Positions 1-6,580 of a DNA stretch of 15,544 bases are shown here, one piece after another. Origin of the DNA: DAOTVS01 sp034436375. Lineage in GTDB: Bacteria > Chloroflexota > Anaerolineae > SpSt-313. Location of the stretch: the NCBI GenBank assembly GCA_034436375.1, contig DAOTVS010000162.1, forward strand, positions 1 to 15,544. The letters are read 5' to 3'. The notes under the pieces were generated by a model. That model made no database searches, was not told where the DNA came from, and saw only the letters and a list, made by a program, of their open reading frames with translations. The position numbers were made by a program, and so were the translations under genes. The stretch's first letter is position 1. The number at the start of each line of letters is the position of its first letter.

Positions 1-1320
1 CGGCGCCTCCTCCAGGGTCGCATCCGCTGGCATGCCGGGCTTCAGGGCGCCATCGGGGTTAGGCAATCGCACCTCGACCTCATAGAGCGTGTTGACGCGC
101 TCATCCTGTGTCGCCACATTGCGCGGCGTGTACTCGGCCTGGTCGGCGATGCGCTTCACGGTCCCCAAGAAGACGCGCCCCGGGAAGCTGTCGACGCTCA
201 CACGCACGCCCTGGCCCACATGCACCTGGCCCAGGTCCTTCTCTGGCACGTAAAGGTTCAGCGATACCTCCTGCAGCGAGCCGAGGGAGAGGAGCGTTGC
301 CCCGGGGGCAGCGATTTCGCCCGGCTCGATCTGGCGCACCAACACGGTGCCGGTAATGGGTGATGTGATCTCCATACGTCCCCGTTGCACGCGCAGGGCG
401 TCGAGCGCGGCTGCCGCCTGAGATACCTTTGCCTGGGCAGCCGCCAACTGGTCTGCCGTGGGCCCCGCCAAGAGGGCGCTCACCTGGGAGCGCGCCAGCT
501 CAACCCCGGCCTCGGCCTGTTTGAGGGCGCCCGCGGCCGCATCGACGTTGGCAATCAGCGTCTGCGGCGCCGCAAGCTGAGCCTGAAGCTGGGCCAGGGA
601 ATCGCGGGCGCCATCGCGCGCCGCGGTCATCGCATTGAGATTGGCCCAGGCATCCCACAGGTCATAGGGCGCTTCCTGCGTCTTGAGCGGGAGGGAGGGC
701 TTTTTGATGGGGTAGTGCCAGTTGTCGATCACATTGCGCGCATATTGCAGGCCATCCACCGCCAATTGCGCCTCATCGCGCTGGGCCGCCGCTTGCTGCA
801 CTCGCGCTTCGGCCGCCGGCAGTTGCGCCTGTGCCACGGCCACCTGCAGAGCCAGCTCCTGCGGGTTATTGCGCAGCGCCTGGGCATCGCTCAGCGCCTG
901 CTGAGCCGCAGCGCGTGCCGCCTCGGCCTGGACCTGCTGGGCCTTGGCCACGGCGACCGTCCCCGGCCGCGACCCGGCCTGCAGTCGGGCCAGGCTCGCC
1001 TGGGCCACGGCCAGGTTGGCCTCGGCCACGGCTATCTGGTCATCGATAAGCGTCGTGTCCAGGCGCACCAGGGGCTGGCCGGCGTGCACCGGGTCACCCT
1101 CTTCGGCCAACACCTCCACCACGCGGCCGCCATATTCGGCGCTCACATGCACTTCATCGGTCTGGATCACGCCCGAATAGAGCGTGGCTCCCTGTTGCGC
1201 TGCTGCCGGCGTGGCCACATCTGCGCCAGGCGGGCGCAGGCTAAAACCATAACGCCCGATCAAGAGGACAGTACCCAGCACCAGGATAATTGGGAACACG
1301 ATGCGACGCGGGTTCCTCAC
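1..1320 (-). CDS. HlyD/YbhG-type membrane fusion protein (partial, 3' end outside window)
   Basis: Periplasmic/extracytoplasmic adaptor of an ABC exporter. The reading frame is open for 440 codons and runs off the left edge. I chose the GTG at 1320 because GGAGG lies 6 nt upstream. Residues about 7-24 form an uncleaved N-terminal membrane anchor. Residues 59-90 hold the first lipoyl half (VSAEYGGRVVEV). An Ala/Gln-rich alpha-hairpin follows at about 92-190 and 225-315, broken by an insert rich in Pro, Lys and Trp (about 198-224). The second lipoyl half (ITSPITGTV, 318-326) and a beta-barrel complete it; LKPGMPADATL (426-436) is typical of the family's C-terminus, so little is missing. It starts 11 nt after the ATPase 2 stop, so it is the distal gene of the efflux operon. 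E. coli YbhG is about 330 aa; this one is longer because of its hairpin. Family is sure, substrate unknown. Confidence 0.9.
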   Translation of the reverse strand, partial: MRNPRRIVFPIILVLGTVLLIGRYGFSLRPPGADVATPAAAQQGATLYSGVIQTDEVHVSAEYGGRVVEVLAEEGDPVHAGQPLVRLDTTLIDDQIAVAEANLAVAQASLARLQAGSRPGTVAVAKAQQVQAEAARAAAQQALSDAQALRNNPQELALQVAVAQAQLPAAEARVQQAAAQRDEAQLAVDGLQYARNVIDNWHYPIKKPSLPLKTQEAPYDLWDAWANLNAMTAARDGARDSLAQLQAQLAAPQTLIANVDAAAGALKQAEAGVELARSQVSALLAGPTADQLAAAQAKVSQAAAALDALRVQRGRMEITSPITGTVLVRQIEPGEIAAPGATLLSLGSLQEVSLNLYVPEKDLGQVHVGQGVRVSVDSFPGRVFLGTVKRIADQAEYTPRNVATQDERVNTLYEVEVRLPNPDGALKPGMPADATLEEAP

Positions 1321-1331
1321 CAGTACCTCCG

Positions 1332-2291
1332 CTACAAACCTTGACTGCGCACACTGGAGATGAACACATCCTCCAGGGTGGGCGAAATTGGCTCGATGCC
1401 ATACACATCGGCGCCGGCGGCGCCCAGCAGCCTGGCTATAGCCTCTCGGACAGCCGGCGCTTTCGCGGTCGCCACCACGACATGGATCTGGCTGCCATAG
1501 AGGGCCACTTCTTGCAGCGGCAGGCGCCCCTCGGCCTGGGCCCGGCGCAGGGCTTTCATGGCCAGGTCCGCGTGAGCGCAATCGACCTCCAGCACCTGGC
1601 CACGCTGCATGGCCTCCACCTTGAGGGAATCGGGCGTGCCCTGGGCCACGATGCGCCCGCCGCTGATAAAGGCCAGGCGCTGGCATTGCTCTGCCTCATC
1701 CATATAGTGGGTCGTCACAAAAACGGTCGTGCCGCGGCCGGCCAGGAGGTAGATCAGCTCCCAGAAATCGCGGCGAGACACGGGGTCTACCCCCGCCGTG
1801 GGCTCGTCGAGAAAGACCAGGTCGGGCTCGTGGATGATCGCGCAGCCGAGGGCGAGCCGCTGGCGCCAGCCGCCGGAGAGGTTACGAGTGAACTCGCCCG
1901 CGCGCCCCTCCAGGCCAGCCATGGCGATAATCTCCTCCCGCTTGCGCCGAAAAGCCGCCCGCGAGAGCCCATAGGCCTGAGCGTAGAAGCGCAGGTTCTC
2001 TTCGGCGGTCAGGTCATTGTAGAGCGTGAAAATCTGCGACATATAGCCGACACGCGCCTGCATCGCTTTGGCCTGACGGGCCACATCATACCCAAGCACA
2101 TGAGCCTGGCCGCCCGTGGGCAAGAGCAGCCCCAGCAGAATGCGGATAGTCGTCGTCTTGCCAGCGCCATTGGGGCCCAGGAAGCCGAAAATCTCGCCCT
2201 GGCGCACCTGCAGGCTGATGTCGTCGACCGCTTTGAAGCGCCCAAACTCTTTGCTCAGGTGCTCCACTACGATGGCCGGCCCGGCGCTCAT
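1332..2291 (-). CDS. ABC exporter ATP-binding protein 2 (YbhF C-terminal-half type)
   Basis: Nucleotide-binding subunit of an ABC-2 drug/lipid exporter, 319 aa. Walker A is GPNGAGKTT (39-47), the Q-loop Gln is 86, the signature LSGGW (138-142), Walker B LVFLDE with catalytic Glu163, and the switch His is 195 in VTTHYMDEAE. All ATPase residues are present. A C-terminal extension of about 100 residues with PTLEDVFI matches the CcmA/YbhF/DrrA group. The start overlaps the ATPase 1 stop as ATGA (2288-2291), so translation is coupled and roughly equal amounts of both subunits are expected. By sequence style this is the second half of a YbhF-like double ATPase. It probably pairs with ATPase 1 to form a heterodimer under the permease encoded at 3401-4525. 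Confidence 0.93.
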   Translation of the reverse strand: MSAGPAIVVEHLSKEFGRFKAVDDISLQVRQGEIFGFLGPNGAGKTTTIRILLGLLLPTGGQAHVLGYDVARQAKAMQARVGYMSQIFTLYNDLTAEENLRFYAQAYGLSRAAFRRKREEIIAMAGLEGRAGEFTRNLSGGWRQRLALGCAIIHEPDLVFLDEPTAGVDPVSRRDFWELIYLLAGRGTTVFVTTHYMDEAEQCQRLAFISGGRIVAQGTPDSLKVEAMQRGQVLEVDCAHADLAMKALRRAQAEGRLPLQEVALYGSQIHVVVATAKAPAVREAIARLLGAAGADVYGIEPISPTLEDVFISSVRSQGL

Positions 2292-3259
2292 GCTTGGCCC
2301 CCCTCCGCCCCCCGGCGACGCACCAGCGAGACGAACGCATCCTCCAGGCGCGGCGAGAGGGGGCGCGGCGGGTCACAGGCAATCCCATGCCCCTGGAGCC
2401 AGGCTGCCAGCTCCGGCCCGCGGCGGGCGGCGTTATCCACAAAGATGTGCAGACGGTCGCCGTAGGTCTGCACCTCCAGTACCCCCTCCTGCCCCGCCAC
2501 GAGCGCTTTGGCGGTGAGCCACTCGTGAGCGCGCAGCTCCAGCATTTGCCCCGGCGCCAGGGCCTTGATATCAGCCGGCGTGCCCGCGGCAATCAGGCGG
2601 CCACCGTACATCAAGCCCACCCGGTGACAGCGCTCGGCTTCGTCCATATAGGGCGTGCTGACAAAGATCGTCAGCCCCCGCTCCACGCGCAGATCGGTCA
2701 ACAGATCCCAGAACTCACGCCGCGACACCGGGTCCACACCGGTGGTGGGCTCATCCAGAAAGACCACAGCGGGATCGTGCACCAGCATGCAGGCCAGGGC
2801 CAGCTTCTTCTTCATCCCGCCCGAGAGCTTGGCAGCGGGGCGGGCGTGGAAAGCGTTCAGACGGGCAAACTCGAGCAGGTGTTGTGTACGCTCCTGCCGT
2901 TTCTCCCGGGGGACGCCGTAGACCTGCGAGAAGAAAGCCATGTTCTCGGCCACGCTCAGGTCGCCATACAGGCTGAACTGCTGCGCCATATAGCCCACTC
3001 GCTCGTGCACCTGCAGGCTCTGGCGGAGCACATCATAGCCCAACACGGCCGCCTGCCCCGCATCGGGCACGAGCAGCCCATTCAGCAGGCGGATGGTCGT
3101 CGTTTTGCCTGCGCCATCGGGGCCCACCAACCCAAACGTTTCACCCGGGGCGATGGCAAAATCTACCCCAGCAACAGCCTGGACGTGCCCGCCATGGGTG
3201 CGGCTGCGGAAAGACTTGTGCAGGCCAATAGCCTGGATAATGAGAGAGGAGTCATCCAT
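2288..3259 (-). CDS. ABC exporter ATP-binding protein 1 (YbhF N-terminal-half type, switch His replaced)
   Basis: Nucleotide-binding subunit, 323 aa from the ATG at 3259. The frame stays open to 3391, but homology to the family begins just after this ATG (LIIQAIGLHKSF). Walker A is GPDGAGKTT (47-55), with Asp where ATPase 2 has Asn. The Q-loop is at 93-94, the signature LSGGM at 145-149 and Walker B VVFLDE with Glu170. The switch-loop His is missing: VSTPYMDEAE has Pro203. From memory, the first half of E. coli YbhF has the same GPDGAGKTT and also lacks the His, so this looks like a conserved asymmetric site. No Shine-Dalgarno precedes the ATG. A 20-codon reading frame ends inside its first codons (see 3252-3314), which may feed ribosomes to it. 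Confidence 0.92.
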   Translation of the reverse strand: MDDSSLIIQAIGLHKSFRSRTHGGHVQAVAGVDFAIAPGETFGLVGPDGAGKTTTIRLLNGLLVPDAGQAAVLGYDVLRQSLQVHERVGYMAQQFSLYGDLSVAENMAFFSQVYGVPREKRQERTQHLLEFARLNAFHARPAAKLSGGMKKKLALACMLVHDPAVVFLDEPTTGVDPVSRREFWDLLTDLRVERGLTIFVSTPYMDEAERCHRVGLMYGGRLIAAGTPADIKALAPGQMLELRAHEWLTAKALVAGQEGVLEVQTYGDRLHIFVDNAARRGPELAAWLQGHGIACDPPRPLSPRLEDAFVSLVRRRGAEGGQA

Positions 3260-3314
3260 GGTTTGTTGTGCCCGTGTCGGGATGATCGTAATAAGTAATA
3301 GGTAAGGTCGCCAT
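3252..3314 (-). CDS. possible 20-codon upstream reading frame coupled to ATPase 1
   Basis: Between the permease stop and the ATPase 1 start, an ATG at 3314 opens a 20-codon frame (MATLPITYYDHPDTGTTNHG). Its TGA overlaps the first codons of ATPase 1 (ATGGATGA). A purine-rich GGAAAGG about 8 nt upstream could act as its ribosome site and sits in the loop and 3' arm of a small AGCC/GGCT hairpin. A second hairpin (CTCGC-CCTG-GCGAG, minus strand, about 3342-3355) lies just upstream. The ATPase ATG has no Shine-Dalgarno of its own, which fits termination-reinitiation. The peptide matches no family I know, and the frame could be chance. Confidence 0.3.
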   Translation of the reverse strand: MATLPITYYDHPDTGTTNHG

Positions 3315-3400
3315 GACGTAGCCTTTCCGGCTTTTCGTTGCTCTCGCCAGGGCGAGATGACCACAGAGCAGTGCATGCTGCGCCACGGCAACCTTACTTA

Positions 3401-4525
3401 TCACTCAAGCCTCCGCTTGAAACTCAACGCACTCACCGTAAACACCAACACCGAGAAAACCGTCAGCGGCAGGACGTTGTCGCGCAGATAGTTCAGGCCC
3501 ACACCCTTGAGGATGATGCCCCGGGCCACCTGGAGGTAATAGGTGAGGGGCACCAGCGCGCCCAGGTCACGGATGAGGGGTGGCATGCTCTCACGGGGAA
3601 AGATATAGCCGGAAATGAGGAGCGACGGCAGCATAATCAGCGTGGCAAACTGCTGTGCCTGCCGCTGATTGGTGGCCACGGTCGAAAGCAGCAGCCCTAA
3701 GCCCAACGAAGAGAACAGGAAAAGCAGCGACAGCAGGAAGAAGAGGGGCAGGCTGCCCGAAAAGGGCACGCCGAACCACCATAGCCCCGCCGCCAGCACC
3801 ATACCCGTATTGATCAAAGTAAACACGACATAAGGCGTGATTTTGCCCAGAAGCAGCTCACCCGGACGGATAGGCGTGACCAGGAGCTGCTCCATCGTGC
3901 CCACCTCACGCTCGCGCACGACTGCAAAGGCAGTGAGCATGAGGGTCTGCGTCTGCATGATCAGGCCCAAAATGCCCGGCAGCATAAAGTTGATCGAGCG
4001 CATATCGGGGTTGTAGAGCAGGCGGGTATGCAGATCAATGGGTGTCGCGATGGCACTGCCCCCCTGCCGCTGGACGCTCTCAGCCAACAGATCGATGGAG
4101 TAATTCTGAGAGGCCGTCACTGCTGCACTCAGGGCCGAGCGGGCTACGCCGGGGTCGGAGCCATCGATCAACACCAGGGCCTGCGCGCCGCCCCGCTGCG
4201 TATCGGCGGCGAAATGCGCCGGGATGACAATGCCCACACGAGCCCGGCCGCCGTCAATGGCTGCGATAAGATCCTTCTGGCTGGAAACATAGCCGGCAAA
4301 GTCAAAATAGGTCGTGTTGAGGAGCTTTTGCAGATAATTCCAGGAAGCCTGCGAACGGTCATCGTCGACCACCACTGTCGGCAGGTGGCGCACCTCCGTC
4401 TCGACCGCATAGCCAAAGATGACGAGCTGAGCCAACGGCAGCATGAGCATCACGATGAGTGTGCGCCGATCGCGCAGGATGTGCAGGAACTCTTTCTGAA
4501 TTACGGACCACAGGCGCTGGAGCAT
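3401..4525 (-). CDS. ABC-2 type exporter permease (YbhS/YbhR/YhhJ-like)
   Basis: Membrane subunit of the efflux pump, 374 aa, the usual length for this family. A cytoplasmic N-terminus (KEFLHILRDRRTL) leads into TM1 at about 22-41. A large extracytoplasmic domain spans about 42-175. Five further hydrophobic segments lie in the C-terminal half, with the family motif EREVGTMEQLLVTP after TM2 and GYIFPRESMP before the last helices. The ATG is 1 nt after the tetR stop and uses GGAGG inside the tetR 3' end, so it is coupled to tetR. E. coli has two such permeases (YbhS, YbhR). Only one is visible here, so it either homodimerises or has a partner beyond the left edge after the HlyD gene. Confidence 0.93.
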   Translation of the reverse strand: MLQRLWSVIQKEFLHILRDRRTLIVMLMLPLAQLVIFGYAVETEVRHLPTVVVDDDRSQASWNYLQKLLNTTYFDFAGYVSSQKDLIAAIDGGRARVGIVIPAHFAADTQRGGAQALVLIDGSDPGVARSALSAAVTASQNYSIDLLAESVQRQGGSAIATPIDLHTRLLYNPDMRSINFMLPGILGLIMQTQTLMLTAFAVVREREVGTMEQLLVTPIRPGELLLGKITPYVVFTLINTGMVLAAGLWWFGVPFSGSLPLFFLLSLLFLFSSLGLGLLLSTVATNQRQAQQFATLIMLPSLLISGYIFPRESMPPLIRDLGALVPLTYYLQVARGIILKGVGLNYLRDNVLPLTVFSVLVFTVSALSFKRRLE

Positions 4526-4526
4526 G

Positions 4527-5150
4527 TCAGGCCTCCTCTGGCTGGCCTATGCCTTGCAACACGAGCTCGACGACGCTCTCCGCCAGGCGCCGGCGCTCTT
4601 CGGCAGTGGGCAGCGGCTCTGCGCCGCGCACAATAGGCAGCACCAGGGCTGCCATCATACCCAGAATCAGGCGCACCACCAGCCCGGTATCAAAGGGGCG
4701 CAGGCGACCGGCAGCAATCTGCACCTGAAAGTAGCGCTGCAGGGCCCCCGCAATGCGCTGCAGGCGAGGTAGAGCGTGCTCGCGCATCAGGTCGGGGTCC
4801 GTCCACGCTTCGGCCAGGATCGCCCGGATGTAGAGGCGATGGTCCACATAAAAGCCGAGCACTGCCCCCACCAGGTCCGTCAGCGCCGGGCGCGCCGGCA
4901 CTGCAGGGTCCAGCTGCAACACCATCTCACGCATGCGGTCTGCGCCCCGCTCGAACACCGCCACCAGCAAATCATGCTTGGTGGGGAAATAGTTGAAAAT
5001 CGTGCCCTCGGCCAGATCGGCCGCCTCGGCGATCTCACGTGTGGTGGCATTGTGGTAGCCCTTGGCGGCAAAGACCTGCGCCGCCGCCGCCAGGATCCCC
5101 TCGCGCCGCCGCTCCATGCGCCGGGTCCGCCGGTCTTGCGCGGTGGTCAT
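4527..5150 (-). CDS. TetR/AcrR-family transcriptional repressor of the efflux operon
   Basis: DNA-binding ligand-sensing repressor, 207 aa. The N-terminal three-helix DNA-binding domain spans about 14-60 (ILAAAAQVFAAKGYHNATTREIAEAA in pieces), with the recognition helix and the family hallmark EGTIFNYFPTKHDLL at 48-62. The remaining helices form the ligand-binding and dimer domain. GGGAG lies 8 nt before the ATG at 5150. It is the first gene of the operon, so it should repress itself together with the exporter. This matches CecR (YbiH) upstream of ybhGFSR in E. coli. The inducer is unknown. The tandem palindromes at 5168-5200 are the expected operators. Confidence 0.93.
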   Translation of the reverse strand: MTTAQDRRTRRMERRREGILAAAAQVFAAKGYHNATTREIAEAADLAEGTIFNYFPTKHDLLVAVFERGADRMREMVLQLDPAVPARPALTDLVGAVLGFYVDHRLYIRAILAEAWTDPDLMREHALPRLQRIAGALQRYFQVQIAAGRLRPFDTGLVVRLILGMMAALVLPIVRGAEPLPTAEERRRLAESVVELVLQGIGQPEEA

Positions 5151-5167
5151 AGCTGCTCCCCTCAGAT

Positions 5168-5200
5168 TGAGCGTATACTCAGGAAATGAGTGTATGCTCA
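5168..5200. promoter_or_regulatory. twin palindromic operators for the TetR repressor
   Basis: Two 14-bp near-palindromes, TGAGCGTATACTCA (5168-5181) and TGAGTGTATGCTCA (5187-5200), are separated by 5 bp. Each has TGAG/CTCA arms, and the pair also forms an inverted repeat of itself (12 of 14 positions match). A further CTCAGATTG lies at 5161-5169, and TCAGATTG recurs at 5198-5205. Centre spacing is 19 bp, close to two helical turns, which suits two dimers on one face. They cover the predicted start site of the minus-strand promoter. Binding by the adjacent TetR protein is inferred from position. Confidence 0.75.
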
Positions 5201-5201
5201 G

Positions 5202-5230
5202 ATTGTAGGGCAGTTACCTGGAGGTGTCAA
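5202..5230 (-). promoter_or_regulatory. sigma-70 promoter of the tetR-efflux operon
   Basis: On the minus strand TTGACA (5225-5230) and TACAAT (5202-5207) are spaced by exactly 17 bp. This is a perfect -35 with a near-consensus -10. The predicted start is near 5195, inside the right-hand operator, about 45 nt before the tetR ATG. A repressor bound to the operator would block it directly. Confidence 0.75.
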
Positions 5231-5280
5231 ATGCGGGAAGATCGAGGTTGCCTGGCCGCTTCCCGGGCTGTAGGCTATTG

Positions 5281-5289
5281 TGGTATAGT
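5281..5289 (+). promoter_or_regulatory. extended -10 promoter of nitroreductase 1
   Basis: TGG followed by TATAGT (5284-5289) forms an extended -10 element. No good -35 is present at 17-18 bp (TTCCCG at best). The start would be near 5296, about 31 nt before the ATG at 5327. The promoter lies about 84 bp from the nearest TetR operator on the divergent side, so joint control with tetR is possible but not shown. Confidence 0.45.
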
Positions 5290-5326
5290 AAGTGCGAGAA
5301 AAGAAGACCTGAACAAGGAGGTCACC

Positions 5327-5824
5327 ATGTCCACCTACGACACCATCCTCGCCCGCCGCAGCATCCGCAAGTTTACCCCTGAGCCGGTAACGCCTGCCGA
5401 GCTGCGCCGCCTGCTGGAGGCGGCGATGGCCGCCCCTTCGGGCCACAACAAACAGCCCTGGCGCTTTATCACCGTCACCGGGCGCGAGACGCTCAACCGC
5501 CTGGCCGATATGCACCGCTACGCCAAGATGCTCTACGAGGCGCCCCTGTGTATCGTCGTCTGCGCGGAGACGGAGAGCGCGTTCTGGCCGCAGGATTGCG
5601 CCGCCGCTACGGAGAATATCCTCCTCGCCGCCGTCGAGATGGGCCTCGGTGCCGTCTGGTGCGGTGTGCACCCCCACGAGCACCTGGCCCAACCCCTGCG
5701 CGAGATCCTGAGTATCCCGCCGGAGATCGCCCCTTTTTGCCTCATCGCCGTCGGGCGCCCTGCCGAGGCCAAGGAACCCCGCACGCAGTGGCATGATGAG
5801 TTTGTGCATGAGGAAAAGTGGTGA
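5327..5824 (+). CDS. nitroreductase-family FMN oxidoreductase 1
   Basis: Small nitroreductase, 165 aa, using FMN and NAD(P)H to reduce nitro compounds, quinones or enones in the cytoplasm. Visible family signatures are RRSIRKFT (11-17, phosphate-binding Arg region), PSGHNKQPWRF (38-47, FMN contact), QDCAAATENILLAA (89-102) and GLGAVWCGVHP (106-116). The frame extends upstream to 5186, but AAGGAGG ends 5 nt before the ATG at 5327, and the start then aligns with its neighbour's. It is divergent from tetR, an arrangement common for detoxifying enzymes next to efflux pumps. Roughly 60-65% identical to the next gene, so this is a tandem duplication. Natural substrate unknown. Confidence 0.92.
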   Translation: MSTYDTILARRSIRKFTPEPVTPAELRRLLEAAMAAPSGHNKQPWRFITVTGRETLNRLADMHRYAKMLYEAPLCIVVCAETESAFWPQDCAAATENILLAAVEMGLGAVWCGVHPHEHLAQPLREILSIPPEIAPFCLIAVGRPAEAKEPRTQWHDEFVHEEKW

Positions 5825-5902
5825 GGGCGTCAACGGATTGGGGGAAAGGATTGCACGGGGCCATAGCAAGCCCGATCGGTTTCAGTCAGGGCATCTTTCT
5901 GC

Positions 5903-5931
5903 TTGACACGAGCCTGCAACACTCTTATCCT
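5903..5931 (+). promoter_or_regulatory. sigma-70 promoter of nitroreductase 2
   Basis: TTGACA (5903-5908) and TATCCT (5926-5931) are 17 bp apart, giving a start near 5938. Just downstream lies a tandem 7-bp repeat, ACGTTTG twice (5942-5955), in the predicted 5' leader. It might be a regulator site, but that is speculative. The promoter suggests that the second paralogue can be expressed independently of the first. Confidence 0.6.
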
Positions 5932-5976
5932 TTCACGCATCACGTTTGACGTTTGAGTGCATGAATGGAGGCGCTC

Positions 5977-6477
5977 ATGTCTACTACCTACGATACCATC
6001 CTGGCGCGGCGCAGCACCCGCAAATACACCGATGAGCCCGTCGCGCCCGAGGAGATCCGCCGGCTCCTGGAAGCAGCCATGGCCGCCCCTTCTGCCAACA
6101 ACGAGCAGCCCTGGCATTTCATCGTCGTCACCGAGCGCACCCTGCTTGACCAGCTGGCCACCTTCCACCCCTACGGCAAAATGCTCTTCCAGGCGCCGCT
6201 GTGCATCGTCGTCTGCGCGGAGCCCAGCAGCGACTATTGGGTGCAGGACTGCGCTGCCGCCACCGAGAACATCCTCCTCGCTGCCACCGATATGGGCCTC
6301 GGCGCCGTGTGGTGCGGCGTGCACCCCAACAGCGACCGCGAGCACCATGTGACCGATATCCTGGGCATGCCCGAGCACATCAGCCCCTTCTGCCTTATCG
6401 CCGTCGGCCACCCGGCGGAATACCACAAACCTCGCACCCAGTATCGGGACGACCGCGTGCATTACAACCACTGGTGA
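5977..6477 (+). CDS. nitroreductase-family FMN oxidoreductase 2
   Basis: Paralogue of the preceding gene, 166 aa, with the same order of motifs: RRSTRKYT (11-18), PSANNEQPWHF (39-48), QDCAAATENILLAA (90-103) and GLGAVWCGVHP (108-117). An ATG also occurs at 5965, but GGAGG at 5967-5971 sits 5 nt before the ATG at 5977, and the start matches its sister there. The two copies differ most in the segments between residues 52-70 and 118-133, regions that line the substrate pocket in this fold. That suggests different substrates rather than simple dosage. It is followed by a strong hairpin shared with the convergent hydrolase. Confidence 0.92.
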   Translation: MSTTYDTILARRSTRKYTDEPVAPEEIRRLLEAAMAAPSANNEQPWHFIVVTERTLLDQLATFHPYGKMLFQAPLCIVVCAEPSSDYWVQDCAAATENILLAATDMGLGAVWCGVHPNSDREHHVTDILGMPEHISPFCLIAVGHPAEYHKPRTQYRDDRVHYNHW

Positions 6478-6529
6478 TCACGCTGAGCGCATGGTGAAAG
6501 GCAGAGAGCCCGGCTATTGTCCCGCGCGC

Positions 6530-6569
6530 CCTGTTGCGCGGCGATGGCGTCGCTCAGCCGCGCAACGGG
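6530..6569. terminator. hairpin between convergent genes
   Basis: A 13-bp stem (CCTGTTGCGCGGC at 6530-6542 with GCCGCGCAACGGG at 6557-6569, one T-G wobble) encloses a 14-nt loop. It lies between the nitroreductase 2 stop (6477) and the M20 hydrolase stop (6581). No T-run follows on either side, so if it terminates it is not a canonical intrinsic terminator. It may protect mRNA ends or work with Rho. Part of the sequence duplicates the 3' end of the hydrolase gene. Confidence 0.55.
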
Positions 6570-6580
6570 CCCGGGTAGGC

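Noticed and set aside
385..1344. 319-codon plus-strand frame opposite the HlyD gene
   Set aside because: The minus frame gives a full HlyD architecture over 440 codons. The plus product is Arg/Gly/His-rich low-quality sequence typical of antisense frames.
1290..3298. Long plus-strand open frames (391 and 334 codons) opposite the two ATPase genes
   Set aside because: The minus strand carries complete Walker, signature and switch motifs in a coupled operon. The plus frames are mirror frames of GC-rich coding DNA with no recognisable domain or ribosome site.
3260..3391. N-terminal extension of ATPase 1 to the TTG at 3391
   Set aside because: The 44 extra residues have no ATPase-family similarity, and the region holds hairpins. 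The ATG at 3259 matches the family start.
5186..5326. N-terminal extension of nitroreductase 1 to the ATG at 5186
   Set aside because: The extension crosses the operator and both promoters, has no family similarity, and the ATG at 5327 has an excellent ribosome site.
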